From: Apostichopus californicus | Lineage: Eukaryota; Echinodermata; Holothuroidea; Aspidochirotida; Stichopodidae | Length of the DNA: 37,871 bases | Assembly: GCA_020650975.1 (NCBI GenBank) | Contig: JAIPMN010003437.1 | Location: 1,505-39,375, forward strand | Direction of reading: 5' to 3' | Part shown: positions 21,701 through 30,907 of the stretch, in pieces | How the letters are laid out: each line of letters starts with the position of its first letter | Position numbering within the stretch: the stretch's first letter is position 1 | Notes under the pieces: generated by a model | Seen by the model: only the letters and a program-made list of their open reading frames with translations | Told to the model about the DNA's origin: nothing | Database searches by the model: none | Position numbers and translations under genes: made by a program

Positions 21701-24700
21701 TGGCACTTTTTTAAGATATAGTCACATAGATTGTATTAAATGTGGACAATACCATTGTCCACATTCCTACCTATTTGCAGGGATAGTATAAGTCTCATCA
21801 ACTAAATAGTTGTCAATGTCTTAAGGTGTTGCAAAGAAGGTGTATCTATTCAGAAATGGTCATTTTCAGACATTTTGAAGCCTGTAGAAGGTATATGAAA
21901 TATCCAGTTTCCATTTAAGATAGTTTGACCAATTAGATATTAGTTGGCAGTGTGATATCCCTTCTACATCTCTGTGGTATTGTAATTTAAAATAAACTAT
22001 CTTTCTTATAAAGATTTTTTTGTTTATATCCCTATATATCCAGATGATGTCTTAGAAGCATGTCCGATTGAAGTCCCTGTCCTGAAACCGGACCCAGACA
22101 AAGCAAATCCAAAGATTGGAATAAGTTTACTTGCCTTCAGCTCAGATAATAAATATTTAGCGACCAAAAACGGTAAGTTTTGATGAGAATGACTTGCTGT
22201 ATTCCTAAAAGTAACTTTTCATATAAAAAAAACAAACAAAAAACACCTTCAATTTCCTTTGTCATAATTGACAAAAACTTTAAGTTTGACAGAGATAAAC
22301 TGAACTTAGTATTGGGTTTTGGTATCAAGCAGACCATGAACCTGTGGGCACATCAACTGTTAATATTCACAAACCTCATACATGTGCAGCTAGCGTTAGA
22401 ACTCTTCACCCCATATGCGAAGGATTTCCACGTACAGTAAAACAGTGTAATGGGGATGTTCAGCGTTTCTATAGAGGGCGCTATCATATCTATCCTAAGA
22501 GCCTCATCTCTATATGCGACTCTGGGTGGGTGATGTATTGTGATTATATGATGATTATATTGTGATTGTGATTGTAAAGTGAGTGATCAATTGTATTTAC
22601 AGATCTCCAAAGATTTTGTACAGCGCTGTAACATGTCTCAATCTATGTGCTAGTTGGGAAAATGTGTTTCTAGAGATCTCATCTTTAATAATTTACAAGA
22701 AGAATCACAGGAATAAGTTCAGTATATACCTTTTTGGAGACTTGGATACAAGTTTACAGAGGCTCAAAGCTTAAATTTGGATGTTTGAAAATACCGCAAT
22801 AAACCTTTCTGATTGGTAGACGAGCAGACATTTATAAAGTTGCCCGGGGAATGGTGGGCAGCATTTGGTTGCTAAAGTGTGCTAGTCGTGAGTGGTAAAA
22901 ACCGGATGTTAGTTTATATTATGTCACACTATGTGTGAATTAGAGAACTTTGCCCAGAAGTGTCCGTCAGAGATTCCTCAAAGGAATTCTCAGTGCTTTC
23001 GGAGACAGCAGCTTGTGAAGTATTGAGGAACTAGAAAGGACCTATCTAACAGAGCCCTCTGTATATTTAAGGGGGTGGCTGAAGACCCCCATTTATGCAT
23101 ATCATTTCATACATTCATATTAGCAGTCAATAGTAAAGGCAGATGATGATATTTCATGAGTGTCCTCCCTTCCTGTGCCCATTTTATCCTCCTCTCTCAT
23201 CACCTTGTCTAAAAGATCTCCAAGTTTACATTCCATGCCTCAGACTATACTAATTTATATTTTGATACCAGTGAGGTGCCATTATCCCCACCTCCACCCA
23301 ACCTTCACTTTTCAACTCTAAATGGCTCTTGTCTACCAGCTCTTCTAGTAAATATGATGGGGTTGGGGTAGTTATCTCCTCACTGCAGTTTATTTTGGCA
23401 CGTATTATAACCTATCTCTTAAGATTCCCTTGTCTTCATTTTCTTGTAGATAACATGCCAAATGCTCTTTGGATCTGGGATGTACAAAAGCTTTGCCAAA
23501 CTGTCTTGATGCTACAAGTTGGAAATGTAAAATGTAAGTATAGTATAGGACAGACTAGTATAGTTTAGTATCTTTAATTTAATATAGTTTAGTATAGTAT
23601 AGTACAGTATCGTATAGGTTATTTTAGTACAGTTTAGTTTAGTATAGTTTAGTATCTTTAATTTAATATAGTTTAGTATAGTATAGTATAGTACAGTATC
23701 GTATAGGTTATTTTAGTACAGTTTAGTATAGTATAGTTTAGTATCTTTAATTTAATATAGTTTAGTATAGTATAGTACAGTATCGTATAGGTTATTTTAG
23801 TACAGTTTAGTTTAGTTTTGTGTAGTATAGTATAGTATAGTACAGTAAAGTTTAGTATATATAGTTAAGTAAGGTATAGTATAGTTTAGTACATTATAGT
23901 ACATTATAGTATTATACTTTATGGATGTTACAGACTATTGTACTGTAGTCTGTGCAGTGTAGTGCAGTATATTATAGCATTTCATAGCATACTGTTGTAT
24001 ATTACTTTACCATAACATTGTATCTATCTATACTTTCTTCAGACATTTCATTGTCTAATTAATAATCCTGGATGATCACATGAGTTTGTAAATAGTTAAT
24101 TATTATCGGATTTGTTTTCCCTCTTTAGGTGCTAAGTGGAGCCCAGTTCAAACCCAGCTGGCACTTTGCACAGGTAACAACAAATTATACCTATGGTCAC
24201 CAGCCGGCTCGGTATCTGTAGAAGTCCCTACTGAAGGTAGGATGTTAAAGAAATATATCTGTTAGTAGTTGCCCCCCTCCTCCCCCACAAAACATTAATA
24301 ATTAAATATATCATAGCTGTTGACAGGGGGGGGGGGAAGACTTACAGGCACAGCCTGAAAATAGAGAGTGGATATTATCTTGCCTGGAATTACTCACAGA
24401 GGCCCCTTGACCTTGGCATCTGTTAATTCCTAGTGGCTCCTTCACCTTAGTATCCTATGACCATGGGGCCTCATGACCTTTGACCTCTAGACCTTAGGAT
24501 CCCCTTACAGACTTACCTCCTCTGTCTATGGGATAATCTGCCACTGGTACATGAATGTGTAATGGTTGCCATGTATGTGTAATATGCTTTATAGTTTCAT
24601 CATTCAATGTTGTTGCCTTGTGTAAAATGATCACAATTTGACTCTATATAGGTAATAAATCCTTACTGAAGAATCTTCAGTAAGGATTTACAACAGATAA

Positions 24701-25525
24701 CTGAGATTAGCTTTTCTGTTCTTGACAATGCAGTTCCTGCATGTGTGGTTGAGAGAATACATATCTAGAGTAGTACTGTAGGCCTGGCCTAGTACGGTGA
24801 ACATTAAAGTTGAGGCATAGCCTAGTCGGAACATACATGTGACATCTTCATCAGCTTCACATTTTTGTATATAATTTCATACTGATTCTTGGGAAGAGAA
24901 GTAACCAATTGGAAAGAATACCTTAGAACAGATATTATGAAAACTACAATGCTATGCATTATACTTCACACTACCCAAGATCATCTGCAAAATTTTGTCG
25001 GGAGCTTCCAAATTATTTTTGAGTTTTGACCGGTTTAAACCTAGTTTTGACCGGTTTAAACCAGGTTTAAACCGCTTTGTGGTCAAAACAGGTTTTGACC
25101 GGTCAAAACCCAGATCTTCAGTGAAGATCTGAAGTTGGGGCTTTTCCAAAGATCGTTCACTTAGTCATTGAGAAGAGTTACATATTAGTGTGTTGCAGTT
25201 GCGGAATTTGTATCCTTGTGTGCCTTAAAGATGTCTGCTGTGCTGTTTGTAGTATGGGCATTGTATTTTAGTTGTGTTTGATGCACTCTCAATGTTGTTC
25301 AATATGATGTTAAATGCCATCCATGATAGTTGTGAAGCCAGCAACCAATGGATAATTATAGAAACATAAAACAATTCAATTTTGTTCTGACTTTGAAATC
25401 TTTAATCCATCTTGTCCACAGCATCCTTCCAAGTTCATAAAATCCAGTGGCATCCGGAGGGTGGCGTACTCCTTCTGTCTGGTAAAGAGCAGATGTGTCT
25501 GTGTTTCTTGGAAGACAACAGATGA
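9745..25525 (+). CDS. WRAP73: WD repeat-containing protein WRAP73 (WDR8), complete, 13 coding exons, 445 aa
   Basis: Exons: 9745-9813, 10146-10241, 11454-11510, 13022-13211, 14488-14591, 15665-15751, 19919-20053, 20630-20707, 21063-21159, 22044-22172, 23450-23533, 24129-24236, 25422-25525 (TGA). They sum to 1338 nt with consistent phases and GT/AG borders. WRAP73 is a WD-repeat propeller protein of centriolar satellites and spindle poles, working with SSX2IP/MSD1 in spindle anchoring and ciliogenesis (family knowledge). Family-specific stretches are [20 protein letters not shown] (~29-48), [17 protein letters not shown] (~67-83), WSPDGRHIL (~99), [55 protein letters not shown] (~184-202), [20 protein letters not shown] (~224-243), [34 protein letters not shown] (~349-362) and the C-terminal MCLCFLED. 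Human WRAP73 is 460 aa, so length and ends agree. The start is the ATG that opens MNFSDLFK, matching the human N-terminus; a tiny upstream ORF overlaps it. Intron 6 (15752-19918) is the largest and the richest in repeats. Confidence 0.96.
10866..10930 (-). ncRNA. hammerhead-ribozyme-like motif, possible Penelope-like element relic
   Basis: Read on the minus strand, 10917-10881 gives TTGAAGA, then a perfect stem-loop GATCC-TGATA-GGATC (10907-10893), then GAAAC and GTCAGG. That order matches the hammerhead core (CTGATGA, helix II, GAAA), but the first core box carries substitutions. Hammerhead motifs occur in Penelope-like retroelements, and a related motif recurs at 27835-27872. No reverse transcriptase is visible nearby, so this would be a relic in WRAP73 intron 2. 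Catalytic activity is doubtful. Confidence 0.4.
11511..13021. other. WRAP73 intron 3, no clear element
   Basis: AT-rich intron. A weak internal similarity (TATCCTTSRTTGATGA at ~11750 and ~11920) hints at an old ~170-bp duplication. No other feature is supported. Confidence 0.45.
13439..13478. repeat. 10-bp tandem repeat, about four copies
   Basis: AGCTATGTGA is repeated head to tail, giving CTATGTGAAG three times and then CTATGTACC. It is a short minisatellite in WRAP73 intron 4. Confidence 0.8.
13764..14074. repeat. two-copy tandem duplication, 157-bp period
   Basis: The copies start at 13764 and 13921 with AGTAAATGTATGAATATTCA. They share CAAATGCAACTGTAT, GCTGACAGTCTGTTGG, ATCAGCAGCA/GTCAGCAGCA, TTCATCTATCAGTCTCA and a closing GAAAATCC. 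The copies are diverged by substitutions and small indels. Lies in WRAP73 intron 4. Confidence 0.8.
14821..15050. repeat. 21-bp minisatellite A, 11 units, WRAP73 intron 5
   Basis: The consensus is TTAGTGGATCGCCACCCTATA. Units start at 14821, 14842, 14863, 14884, 14905, 14926, 14947, 14968, 14988, 15009 and 15030, so the period is 21 except for one 20-bp unit. Most differences are substitutions, and GGATCGCCACC is the best-conserved block. Because 21 is a multiple of three, the array stays open in two forward frames. It lies wholly inside an intron and is not coding. Confidence 0.92.
15429..15485. repeat. 22-bp tandem repeat, 2.6 copies
   Basis: GTAGTGGGTCTRTGTAGTGTAC starts at 15429, 15451 and 15473 (the last is partial). 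Lies in WRAP73 intron 5. Confidence 0.8.
16545..17030. repeat. degenerate repeat family with ATATCTC boxes, ~116-150-bp spacing
   Basis: Related segments begin near 16550, 16666, 16816 and 16967. Each has an ATATCTC box (AATATCTCTTCARCA or ACACGATATCTCAA). A GTTGAATCAA/GTTCAATCAA stretch follows in two of them, and then TGATACT or CATACTT in three. Interleaved pieces such as TCATGAATATTAATGAGC and TCATCAATATTCATTGG also repeat. It is probably a decayed dispersed or tandem element. No ends or target duplication could be fixed. Confidence 0.5.
17161..17478. mobile_element. hAT-type MITE, family B copy 1, 8-bp target duplication
   Basis: The element spans 17169-17470 (302 bp). It begins CAGGCGCGTAGCCA and ends TGGCTACGCGCCTG, a perfect 14-bp inverted repeat. 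The octamer GTATGATT flanks it on both sides (17161-17168 and 17471-17478). A G-run/C-run block follows the left end. The interior shares AAATGCTAAGATGCAA, GGGAAGTGCCATTTCCAGCG and GGAGGCATTTTC with the copy at 27411-27698. No transposase is encoded. Located in WRAP73 intron 6. Confidence 0.92.
18141..18636. repeat. 21-bp minisatellite B, 23 indel-free units, WRAP73 intron 6
   Basis: The consensus is CATAGCAATTTGCCCATTTT plus G. Twenty-three consecutive units start at exactly 18141 + 21n (last full unit 18603-18623), with a partial unit after. There is not one insertion or deletion. Variation is confined to a few positions: CAT/CGT, GCAATTT/GCAAATT/GCGATTT and GCCC/GTCC/GCCT. The variant with CAAATTGCCT is always followed by a GCGATTTGCCC unit (units 5-6, 17-18, 21-22), so a 42-bp dimer is also being copied. 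The array is open in several frames on both strands, a by-product of the period, and lies within an intron. Confidence 0.95.
20742..20805 (-). mobile_element. 3' tail of a SINE/LINE-like retroelement
   Basis: On the minus strand the segment reads GCGCTATATAAATGATAATT followed by TATTATTATT. This type of tail (GCGCTATATAAAT, then a short AT-rich microsatellite) is widespread at the 3' end of SINEs and their partner LINEs in aquatic animals. The body towards higher coordinates is decayed, so its 5' end cannot be placed. It is in WRAP73 intron 8. Confidence 0.5.
21299..21365 (+). other. run of consecutive hairpins in WRAP73 intron 9
   Basis: The segment contains CTGAC-TTCG-GTCAG (21299-21312), an outer stem CTTGC/GCAAG (21313-21317 with 21347-21351) enclosing GGCTT-TGAT-AAGCC (21318-21331), then CCTGC-TT-GCAGG (21354-21365). 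Every stem is perfect, and the first is closed by the very stable TTCG tetraloop. It could be a structured intronic RNA or the remains of a small mobile element. The strand of any RNA is not determined beyond the host gene's sense strand. No known family was recognised. Confidence 0.45.
23540..23930. repeat. TAGTATAGT-type array with 84/90-bp higher-order units, WRAP73 intron 11
   Basis: The short motif TAGTATAG/TAGTTTAG is repeated many times. A higher-order unit marked by GTATCTTTAATTTAATATAG recurs at ~23569, 23653 and 23743 (spacing 84 and 90 bp), with ACAGTATCGTATAGGTTATT following each time. The array begins a few bases after the splice donor of exon 11, whose own sequence (GTAAGTATAGTATAG) blends into the repeat. 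Confidence 0.85.
24656..24690. repeat. perfect palindrome, 17-bp arms, 1-bp centre
   Basis: The left arm TAAATCCTTACTGAAGA (24656-24672) is the exact reverse complement of the right arm (24674-24690), with a single A between. Lies in WRAP73 intron 12. Confidence 0.9.
25021..25131. repeat. palindrome-rich repeat block (GACCGGT / GTTTAAAC)
   Basis: GTTTTGACCGGTTTAAACC is repeated twice, followed by CAGGTTTAAACC. Next comes a perfect 20-bp palindrome of GGTTTTGACC and GGTCAAAACC (25091-25110), and directly after it CAGATCTTCA-G-TGAAGATCTG (25111-25131). Several sub-motifs recur in both orientations. Confidence 0.85.
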
Positions 25526-25639
25526 GGCATAACAAGTACAAACCATGAGCCAATATACTGGAATAGCGTACATTGATTGCCAAAGATAGAAGAACTCATT
25601 ACGAATTCTAGAAAGCCATTTTTGGAATGATGCTTTAGT

Positions 25640-26590
25640 TATTGGTGCTCATCATGTGATGTCTGGGGCTACTGATCTGATGTCCGGTGCTTCTCATGTG
25701 ATGTCTGGTGTCACTTTTCTGATGTCGGGTGTTCAGTGATGTGATGTCCGGTGCTACTGAACTGATGGTCGGTGCTTCCCATGTGATGTCTGGTGTCACC
25801 TTTTTTGATGTCGGTTGTTCAGTGATGTGATGTCTGGTGACCTTTATCTGATGTCTGTTGATCACTTATGTGATATCAGGTGGCCACCATCTGATGTCTG
25901 GTGCCTGTCGTCTGATGTATGATGCCTCTCGTGGGATTGGATGGGATGTTGGGTGCCCGTTACCACTATGTAATATCAGATGCCCATGTCTGATGCCTCT
26001 CATTTGTCGTCTGGTGCCAACAATGTGATGTTGGGTGCCCATTACCACTATGTAATATCAGATGCCCATGTCTAATGCCTCTCATGTGATGTCTGGTGCC
26101 AACAATGTGATGTTGGGTACCCATTACCACTATGTAATATGAGATGCCCATGTCTAATGCCTCTCATGTGATGTCTGGTGCCAACAATGTGATGTTGGGT
26201 GCCCATTACCACTATGTTATATTAGGTGCCCATGTCCAATGCCTCTCATTGATGTCTGGTGCCAACAATGTGATGTTTGGTGCCCATTATGTGATATCAG
26301 GTGCCCACCATCTGATGTCTGGTGCCTATCATCTGATGTCTGGTGCCAACAATGTGATGTTTGGTGCCCATTACCACTATGTAATATCAGGTGCCCTGTC
26401 TGATGCCTCTCATTTGTTATCTGGTGCCTATTATGTGATGTCTGGTACATGTGATGCTGAGTGCCCAGTATGTCATGTCTGATGCTCTTCATGTGATATG
26501 TGTTGCCCATCATGTGATGTCTGATGCCTGTCATGTGATACTGTTGTCCTATTATATGATGTCTGGTGCCAATCATGTAATATCTTGCAC
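25640..26590. repeat. minisatellite downstream of WRAP73, ~20-bp units in an 82-bp higher-order unit
   Basis: The base unit resembles GTGATGTCTGGTGCC plus ~5-6 variable bases. In the middle it is organised into an 82-bp unit: TGCCCATGTCTRATGCC starts at 25981, 26063, 26145 and 26227, each exactly 82 bp apart. Units towards both edges are more scrambled. The array starts ~115 bp after the WRAP73 stop, and the first AATAAA I see after the stop is at 26645, so the array may lie in the 3' UTR. Reading frames within it on both strands are artefacts. Confidence 0.9.
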
Positions 26591-26644
26591 CTGTTTTACT
26601 ATGCATGAAATAATATGGTGGAGTACCTTCGAGTAAGGTTCAGT

Positions 26645-26650
26645 AATAAA
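26645..26650 (+). terminator. candidate polyadenylation signal AATAAA for WRAP73
   Basis: This is the first canonical AATAAA that I see downstream of the WRAP73 stop codon (25523-25525). If it is used, the 3' UTR is ~1.1 kb and includes the whole 82-bp-unit minisatellite. A non-canonical signal nearer the stop cannot be excluded. Confidence 0.35.
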
Positions 26651-27402
26651 GAAAAACCCCAGCTGAGAAAGGAAGGTGTCATTTTGAGAGAGACCTGTAT
26701 TTAAGTCGAAGAATTTAGAACATGGAAGAATGTTTCGTTCTCCTCTGCGAGGGATGGCCCATCGCCAATAATGCAAGAGGTTAGCTATCCTGGGACTGCT
26801 CCATATATCTATGTATTTGTATATACATAGGTATGTACCTTAAATTGTTTTCGTGCATATTTAGCATGATTCCTCACAACTTTTTTTTTGATAGTGTGGT
26901 TTTTTTTCCCTCACCTAGTTACATTCCAACAAAGTTTGACTTCTTCCCTGTTTTCTATTTTCAAATTTTTTGTTTGCTTTCATGTTATTAGAAGTTTTGT
27001 ATTTATCAGAAGTATTTCTGTTTTGTTTTTGTTTTTGTTGTTTTGTTCTTGTTTTGTTCTTGTCATGTTCATTCTTTTTTATTCTGAAATTAATAAAAAG
27101 AAATTAATAGAAAGAAAATTAAGTCAATATAAAGAAAAGAAAAAAATACGAATATTTTTTTTTTTCTGTGAACTGAAAGAAATAAAGAAAACAAAACAAA
27201 ACAAAACAAATATATCTATATTATTTTTTTCTGTAAACTGAGCAGACAGAACACCCTACTCTTTGACAGTAAAGTATGGCGGTACAAAATTGTATCAAAA
27301 TTGTATCAAAGTTGAACACAAACTGCAACTGAAGAAAATGCCAAGTCCGGAATAGAGTGAAACCTGCAATAGTTGGATCTTGGATTTTCCAGACAGATAA
27401 AA
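26651..27402. other. AT-rich spacer with T-rich then A-rich tracts
   Basis: A T-rich stretch (~26880-27075, with TTTTTGTTTTTGTTG runs) is followed by an A-rich one (~27090-27230, ending in ACAAAACAAAACAAAAC). The 117-codon frame through it is low-complexity. I see no gene. Confidence 0.5.
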
Positions 27403-27706
27403 CCCATTACAAGGCGCGTAGCCAAAGGGGAGGGGGGGCAAAGGGGGAGACCGCCCCCTCCCCCTCCCCCTTTAGCATATATTTGTTTTGTTTTTTTATG
27501 ATATCGCTAGTAATTTCAAAATAGAAAATGCTTAGATGCAATTTACAAGTCCTGGGAAGTGCCATTTCCAGCGAACTTGGAGGCATTTTCGGCCAAAATT
27601 TTCTGGTACGCTTCACGCCAATTCATGGTGGCGCTACGCTTAGATAGTGTGCCTACAAGCTTCACCCCTCCCTTGGCAAATTCTTCGCTACGCGCCTGCC
27701 CATTAC
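27403..27706. mobile_element. hAT-type MITE, family B copy 2, 8-bp target duplication
   Basis: The element spans 27411-27698 (288 bp), with left end AAGGCGCGTAGCC and right end GGCTACGCGCCTG-like (CGCTACGCGCCTG). The octamer CCCATTAC is duplicated at 27403-27410 and 27699-27706. The first base is A rather than C, a point change against copy 1. It shares the G/C-run block and GTGCCATTTCCAGCGA, GGAGGCATTTTC and GTACGCTTC with copy 1. The differing target duplications show two separate insertions. Confidence 0.92.
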
Positions 27707-29001
27707 TACCTGACATTTACCATGCCTATTGACCTCATTTGTATAACAAATAAAAAGAGATAAGGACATACTATACTGCTTTAAAAACTGCAAAAAGACC
27801 TGTGTTAGCAGTACATAAATCAACACTAAGAACACCTAGCGTTTCTACCCTAGCAGGATCTTCACTATAGCGTAAGGCCTTCCAAAGAAAATCGTCCAAA
27901 TATCGAAAAGTCAACTCAAAGCATATAATTTTTTATATATAGAAAGAAACATTGTACTGTTTAAGTACTGAAGGATAAATTTTTTTTTTGTCATATCAGG
28001 ACAACGGAAAGTCCAAACTTAACTCATATATATTACCGAGGTTTTGCTTTACTCAGTGTTGAAATAATTGATGTATTTGGAGATTTGCTTAAGTTTTATA
28101 TATTTATTTATTTTTCGAAGTGAACCTTTATGGCACTGCCGATTACTGACACCCATCTAGTGTGTAAAGCTGTCGTAAAATCTGATACAAATATAGAGAC
28201 CTGTGTTGTCAAATTAATTGTATAATTGACATTTACAGGGATGTGCTATGACCACTCCACCAGGACTTGAATCAAAGTACCGCACAAATCCGCCCGGCAT
28301 TCAAATATTCCTGAGCACATCCCTGCATTTATTTTCGTTATTGCTTATCTATAAGTGTGCTATAAATTATGTGCCAATTGTCTTGTCAGGGAATAACTCA
28401 AAAGTTTACGTTTTTTGTTATTTTTTATTATTTGCATCATAAAGAAAGTCTGCATTTTTGTATTAAGTTAAGCCAACGTGAAATTTATTACCTATTTTGT
28501 GGTATGAGTTAATCTTTCGTGACAAATGGCACTCGAATCAGATTCCAACTTTGACACCAAGAAAGCAACGTTAAAGTGATGACGTGCGTACCGAAAAGAG
28601 AAGAAAAAACCCAGATAAGATAATGTTTGCTGTTTTTCTTTTCTTTGTTTCAATGTATCACCGGTGTTATTCATGAATGAAATATGTCATTTAATGACTG
28701 AAAATGACAGTGATAGTGTCCAAACTAACGGAAACGGCGGAAAAGCGGTAAACTTTTGTAATTATTTTAGTAAAAACGGTTCTCGTTAGGCTATAAGAGC
28801 TAGACCACGCCTAGATGTGAGTTTATTCATGAATATGCAACACTAAACAGCGACGGTTTCACCGGTGTATAATACATATATACTACTCGAGTTGTAGTTT
28901 AGATTCCAAATTTTGATTTAAAATGTTGAATTGGAAGCCACCCGTCGTGAAGTTGTTATCCATAAGCCATTGCGGGCTTCTCCCACAATCGTGACCTGTC
29001 A
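27707..29001. other. intergenic, no gene recognised
   Basis: Apart from the hammerhead-like motif at 27835-27872, this region shows only short chance ORFs and AT-rich sequence. I could not assign anything. Confidence 0.5.
27835..27872 (-). ncRNA. second hammerhead-like motif, decayed
   Basis: On the minus strand GTGAAGATCCTGCTAGGGTA is followed by GAAACGCTAGG. The helix II equivalent ATCCT-GCT-AGGGT can pair, with one wobble. It parallels the motif at 10880-10920 (GAAGATCCTGATAGGATC then GAAACGTCAGG) and probably derives from the same retroelement family. The first core box is degenerate. Confidence 0.35.
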
Positions 29002-29287
29002 TTTATTTATCAAAGTGGCTATTCTTACGACGAGTTATAAGAATAATTTCCGATTACGCATGCGCAGTTGCTATTTTTACAACCAGGAGTACTATTTTTA
29101 CAACCATGAGTAACAATAATTTCCGGTTAGGGTTAGGTTTTGGATTAGGATTTAGAGTCAGGGTTACCCCTACTACACGCGCCGTTGCTTTATTTACTTA
29201 ACTGCGCATGAATTCGCTGATGTCGTAAGAATAGTTTATAGATAATTGTTACAACTAGTCGTAAGAATATCCACGGCCTTTATTTAT
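29002..29287. mobile_element. MITE with 9-bp target duplication, possibly Mutator-like
   Basis: The element spans 29011-29278 (268 bp). The ends read GTGGCTATTCTTACGAC (from 29015) and, on the other strand, GTGGATATTCTTACGAC (from 29274), 16 of 17 matching. Similarity continues inward (AGTTATAAGAATAATT against AGTTGTAACAATTATC). TTTATTTAT flanks both sides (29002-29010, 29279-29287). GCATGCGCAGTT and its complement AACTGCGCATG form a second inverted pair inside. A 9-bp duplication suggests the Mutator (MULE) group, but the target is AT-rich and the outermost 4 bases of the ends do not match, so the superfamily is uncertain. Confidence 0.7.
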
Positions 29288-29513
29288 TGAGCTCTATTAG
29301 CAGTATTCCGTTCTGATAGTGGTAATATACTTTACACATACCCACCGCACACTAATCCTGTTAGAGAGTAGTATAGGCTGTAGTAGTTATACCTGTTGTT
29401 TTCTTCTCGACTTAATTCTTCCTCTGCGTTAGGTTTTATCACAGGTCAAATATTTTCATATCATAGGCATTTTGAAGCGAGATTATTGCTGAAGTGAATA
29501 TACAATAAAGATG
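29288..29513 (+). CDS. possible first exon ending ATG|GTAAGT, gene unknown
   Basis: A Kozak-compatible AAAGATGG (ATG 29511-29513) is followed at once by a consensus splice donor, GTAAGTC. Some genes, for example vertebrate calmodulin genes, carry only the initiator Met in exon 1, so this may be the 5' UTR exon of a gene whose body lies further right. The upstream boundary is unknown; I give the space since the MITE. No matching second exon was recognised before the satellite at 31.8 kb, so this remains a pattern match only. Confidence 0.2.
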
Positions 29514-30235
29514 GTAAGTCAGTGTTTCTCCGATCAGCTTCATCGAACGTCAGTTAGAACTTGAGCAAACTGTTACTTTAAGTAGGGCCTAGGTCTTAGT
29601 ATAATATTATTAGCCTAGTCAGAGAGATTTTAAAGATGATCGAAGGTATATGTGATAACAAGTGTAGTATTATGTGTGACCATATAGGCTAGAGGTCTTG
29701 CACATTCATTGTACTGTTGTCACTAGTCGCATCGACGATCGGCTGTTCTTCTAGTAGAAAGGATAGCTTCGTTGGTCTTAATAAATGTTATAGTGCGTTT
29801 CTCATTGGCTTGTTTAAATCAAGAGGCGTGGCCTAATAGACCATATGAATGAAGTCTGTCTTCAGCGGATAATTTTTGTGGTTCTTTTGATCATTAATTT
29901 CTTAATGAAACGTTTTGCGCAAAATTAGCTTGGTGAAACCTCATTTTTCATGGATCGTCAGATAAGCAGCTTAAACGAAGTTCCATTTATTAACAATGAA
30001 CAGTTTTATGTATTTCTTTTTTCGGAACGCACGGAATCATATTTAACTACTATAAACTAGTCTAAACTAATTTGGTGATAATCCCTACGTTACAGTAAGT
30101 ATTAGGTCATTGATAGGGTTATATGAGTGAGGGGGTGGGAAGGGGTTGTCTGGAGCTAAAATGAAAGTCCCTGTGAGTTATTGCTTTTGTCGTAAAATAA
30201 ATTTGTTGAAGTTAGTGTTAGCACCGTAGTATCAA

Positions 30236-30345
30236 CTCGTGTTAATTTGGTGTTTACTCGCTCGTGTTAATTTGGTGTTTACTGGCTCGTGTTAATTTGG
30301 TGTTTACTGGCTCGTGTTAATTTGGTGTTTTCTCGCTCGTGTTAA
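30236..30345. repeat. 25-bp tandem repeat, 4.4 copies
   Basis: CTCGTGTTAATTTGGTGTTT plus ACTSG (TCTCG in the fourth unit) repeats at 30236, 30261, 30286 and 30311, with a partial copy at 30336. The units are nearly identical, so the array is young. Confidence 0.93.
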
Positions 30346-30907
30346 GTAATTAATAGAGACACAGAACTAAGTGGTACACTCTCCCATACCCCCCTTCCTT
30401 CCCCTTGTCTCTGCATCCTTCTGCTATGGCTTTCTACTAGCTATTGGTTCGGTTTTGGCCATGAAAGTAACAATGAGATGAATAACGGATGAATAAGTGG
30501 GCGGACTCCGTATCACGGCAACCGAATGGCCTTAACATTTTCTGCGCAATTCGGAATAGATCATATTCCGTCCACCATAAAGGAGAGTGAGAGATGAAAC
30601 CTAATATTTGCAAAATCTGTTTCTCCGCACAGCATTTATTTATATTTTACATTATTGCTATATATCATATTTTTGCGAAATTTTTGCGTAAACAATACCA
30701 TTCGTTGTATTGACTAGACAGGGCCATCATAAAAACGAGTGATAGAAGAATCCGAATAGCTGAGAGTTTATTGGAAGTTTATTAGTATGATCGATTGCTA
30801 CATTACTTTGGAAAAAATCGCTGTATAGGTTAAGAAAGGAAATATGGCTACTTGAAACCAAACCGGGAAAAGCTGGGAAATATATTTATTAAATGAATAA
30901 AGATCAA

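Noticed and set aside
25356..25583. 75- and 65-codon minus-strand ORFs
   Set aside because: Antisense shadows of the last WRAP73 exon (25422-25525).
26888..27241. 117-codon ORF, Phe/Lys-rich
   Set aside because: Low-complexity T-rich then A-rich DNA; no domain and no splice context.
29129..29180. TTAGGGTTAGG-like telomeric sequence
   Set aside because: Only one and a half units, inside a MITE; not an interstitial telomere array.
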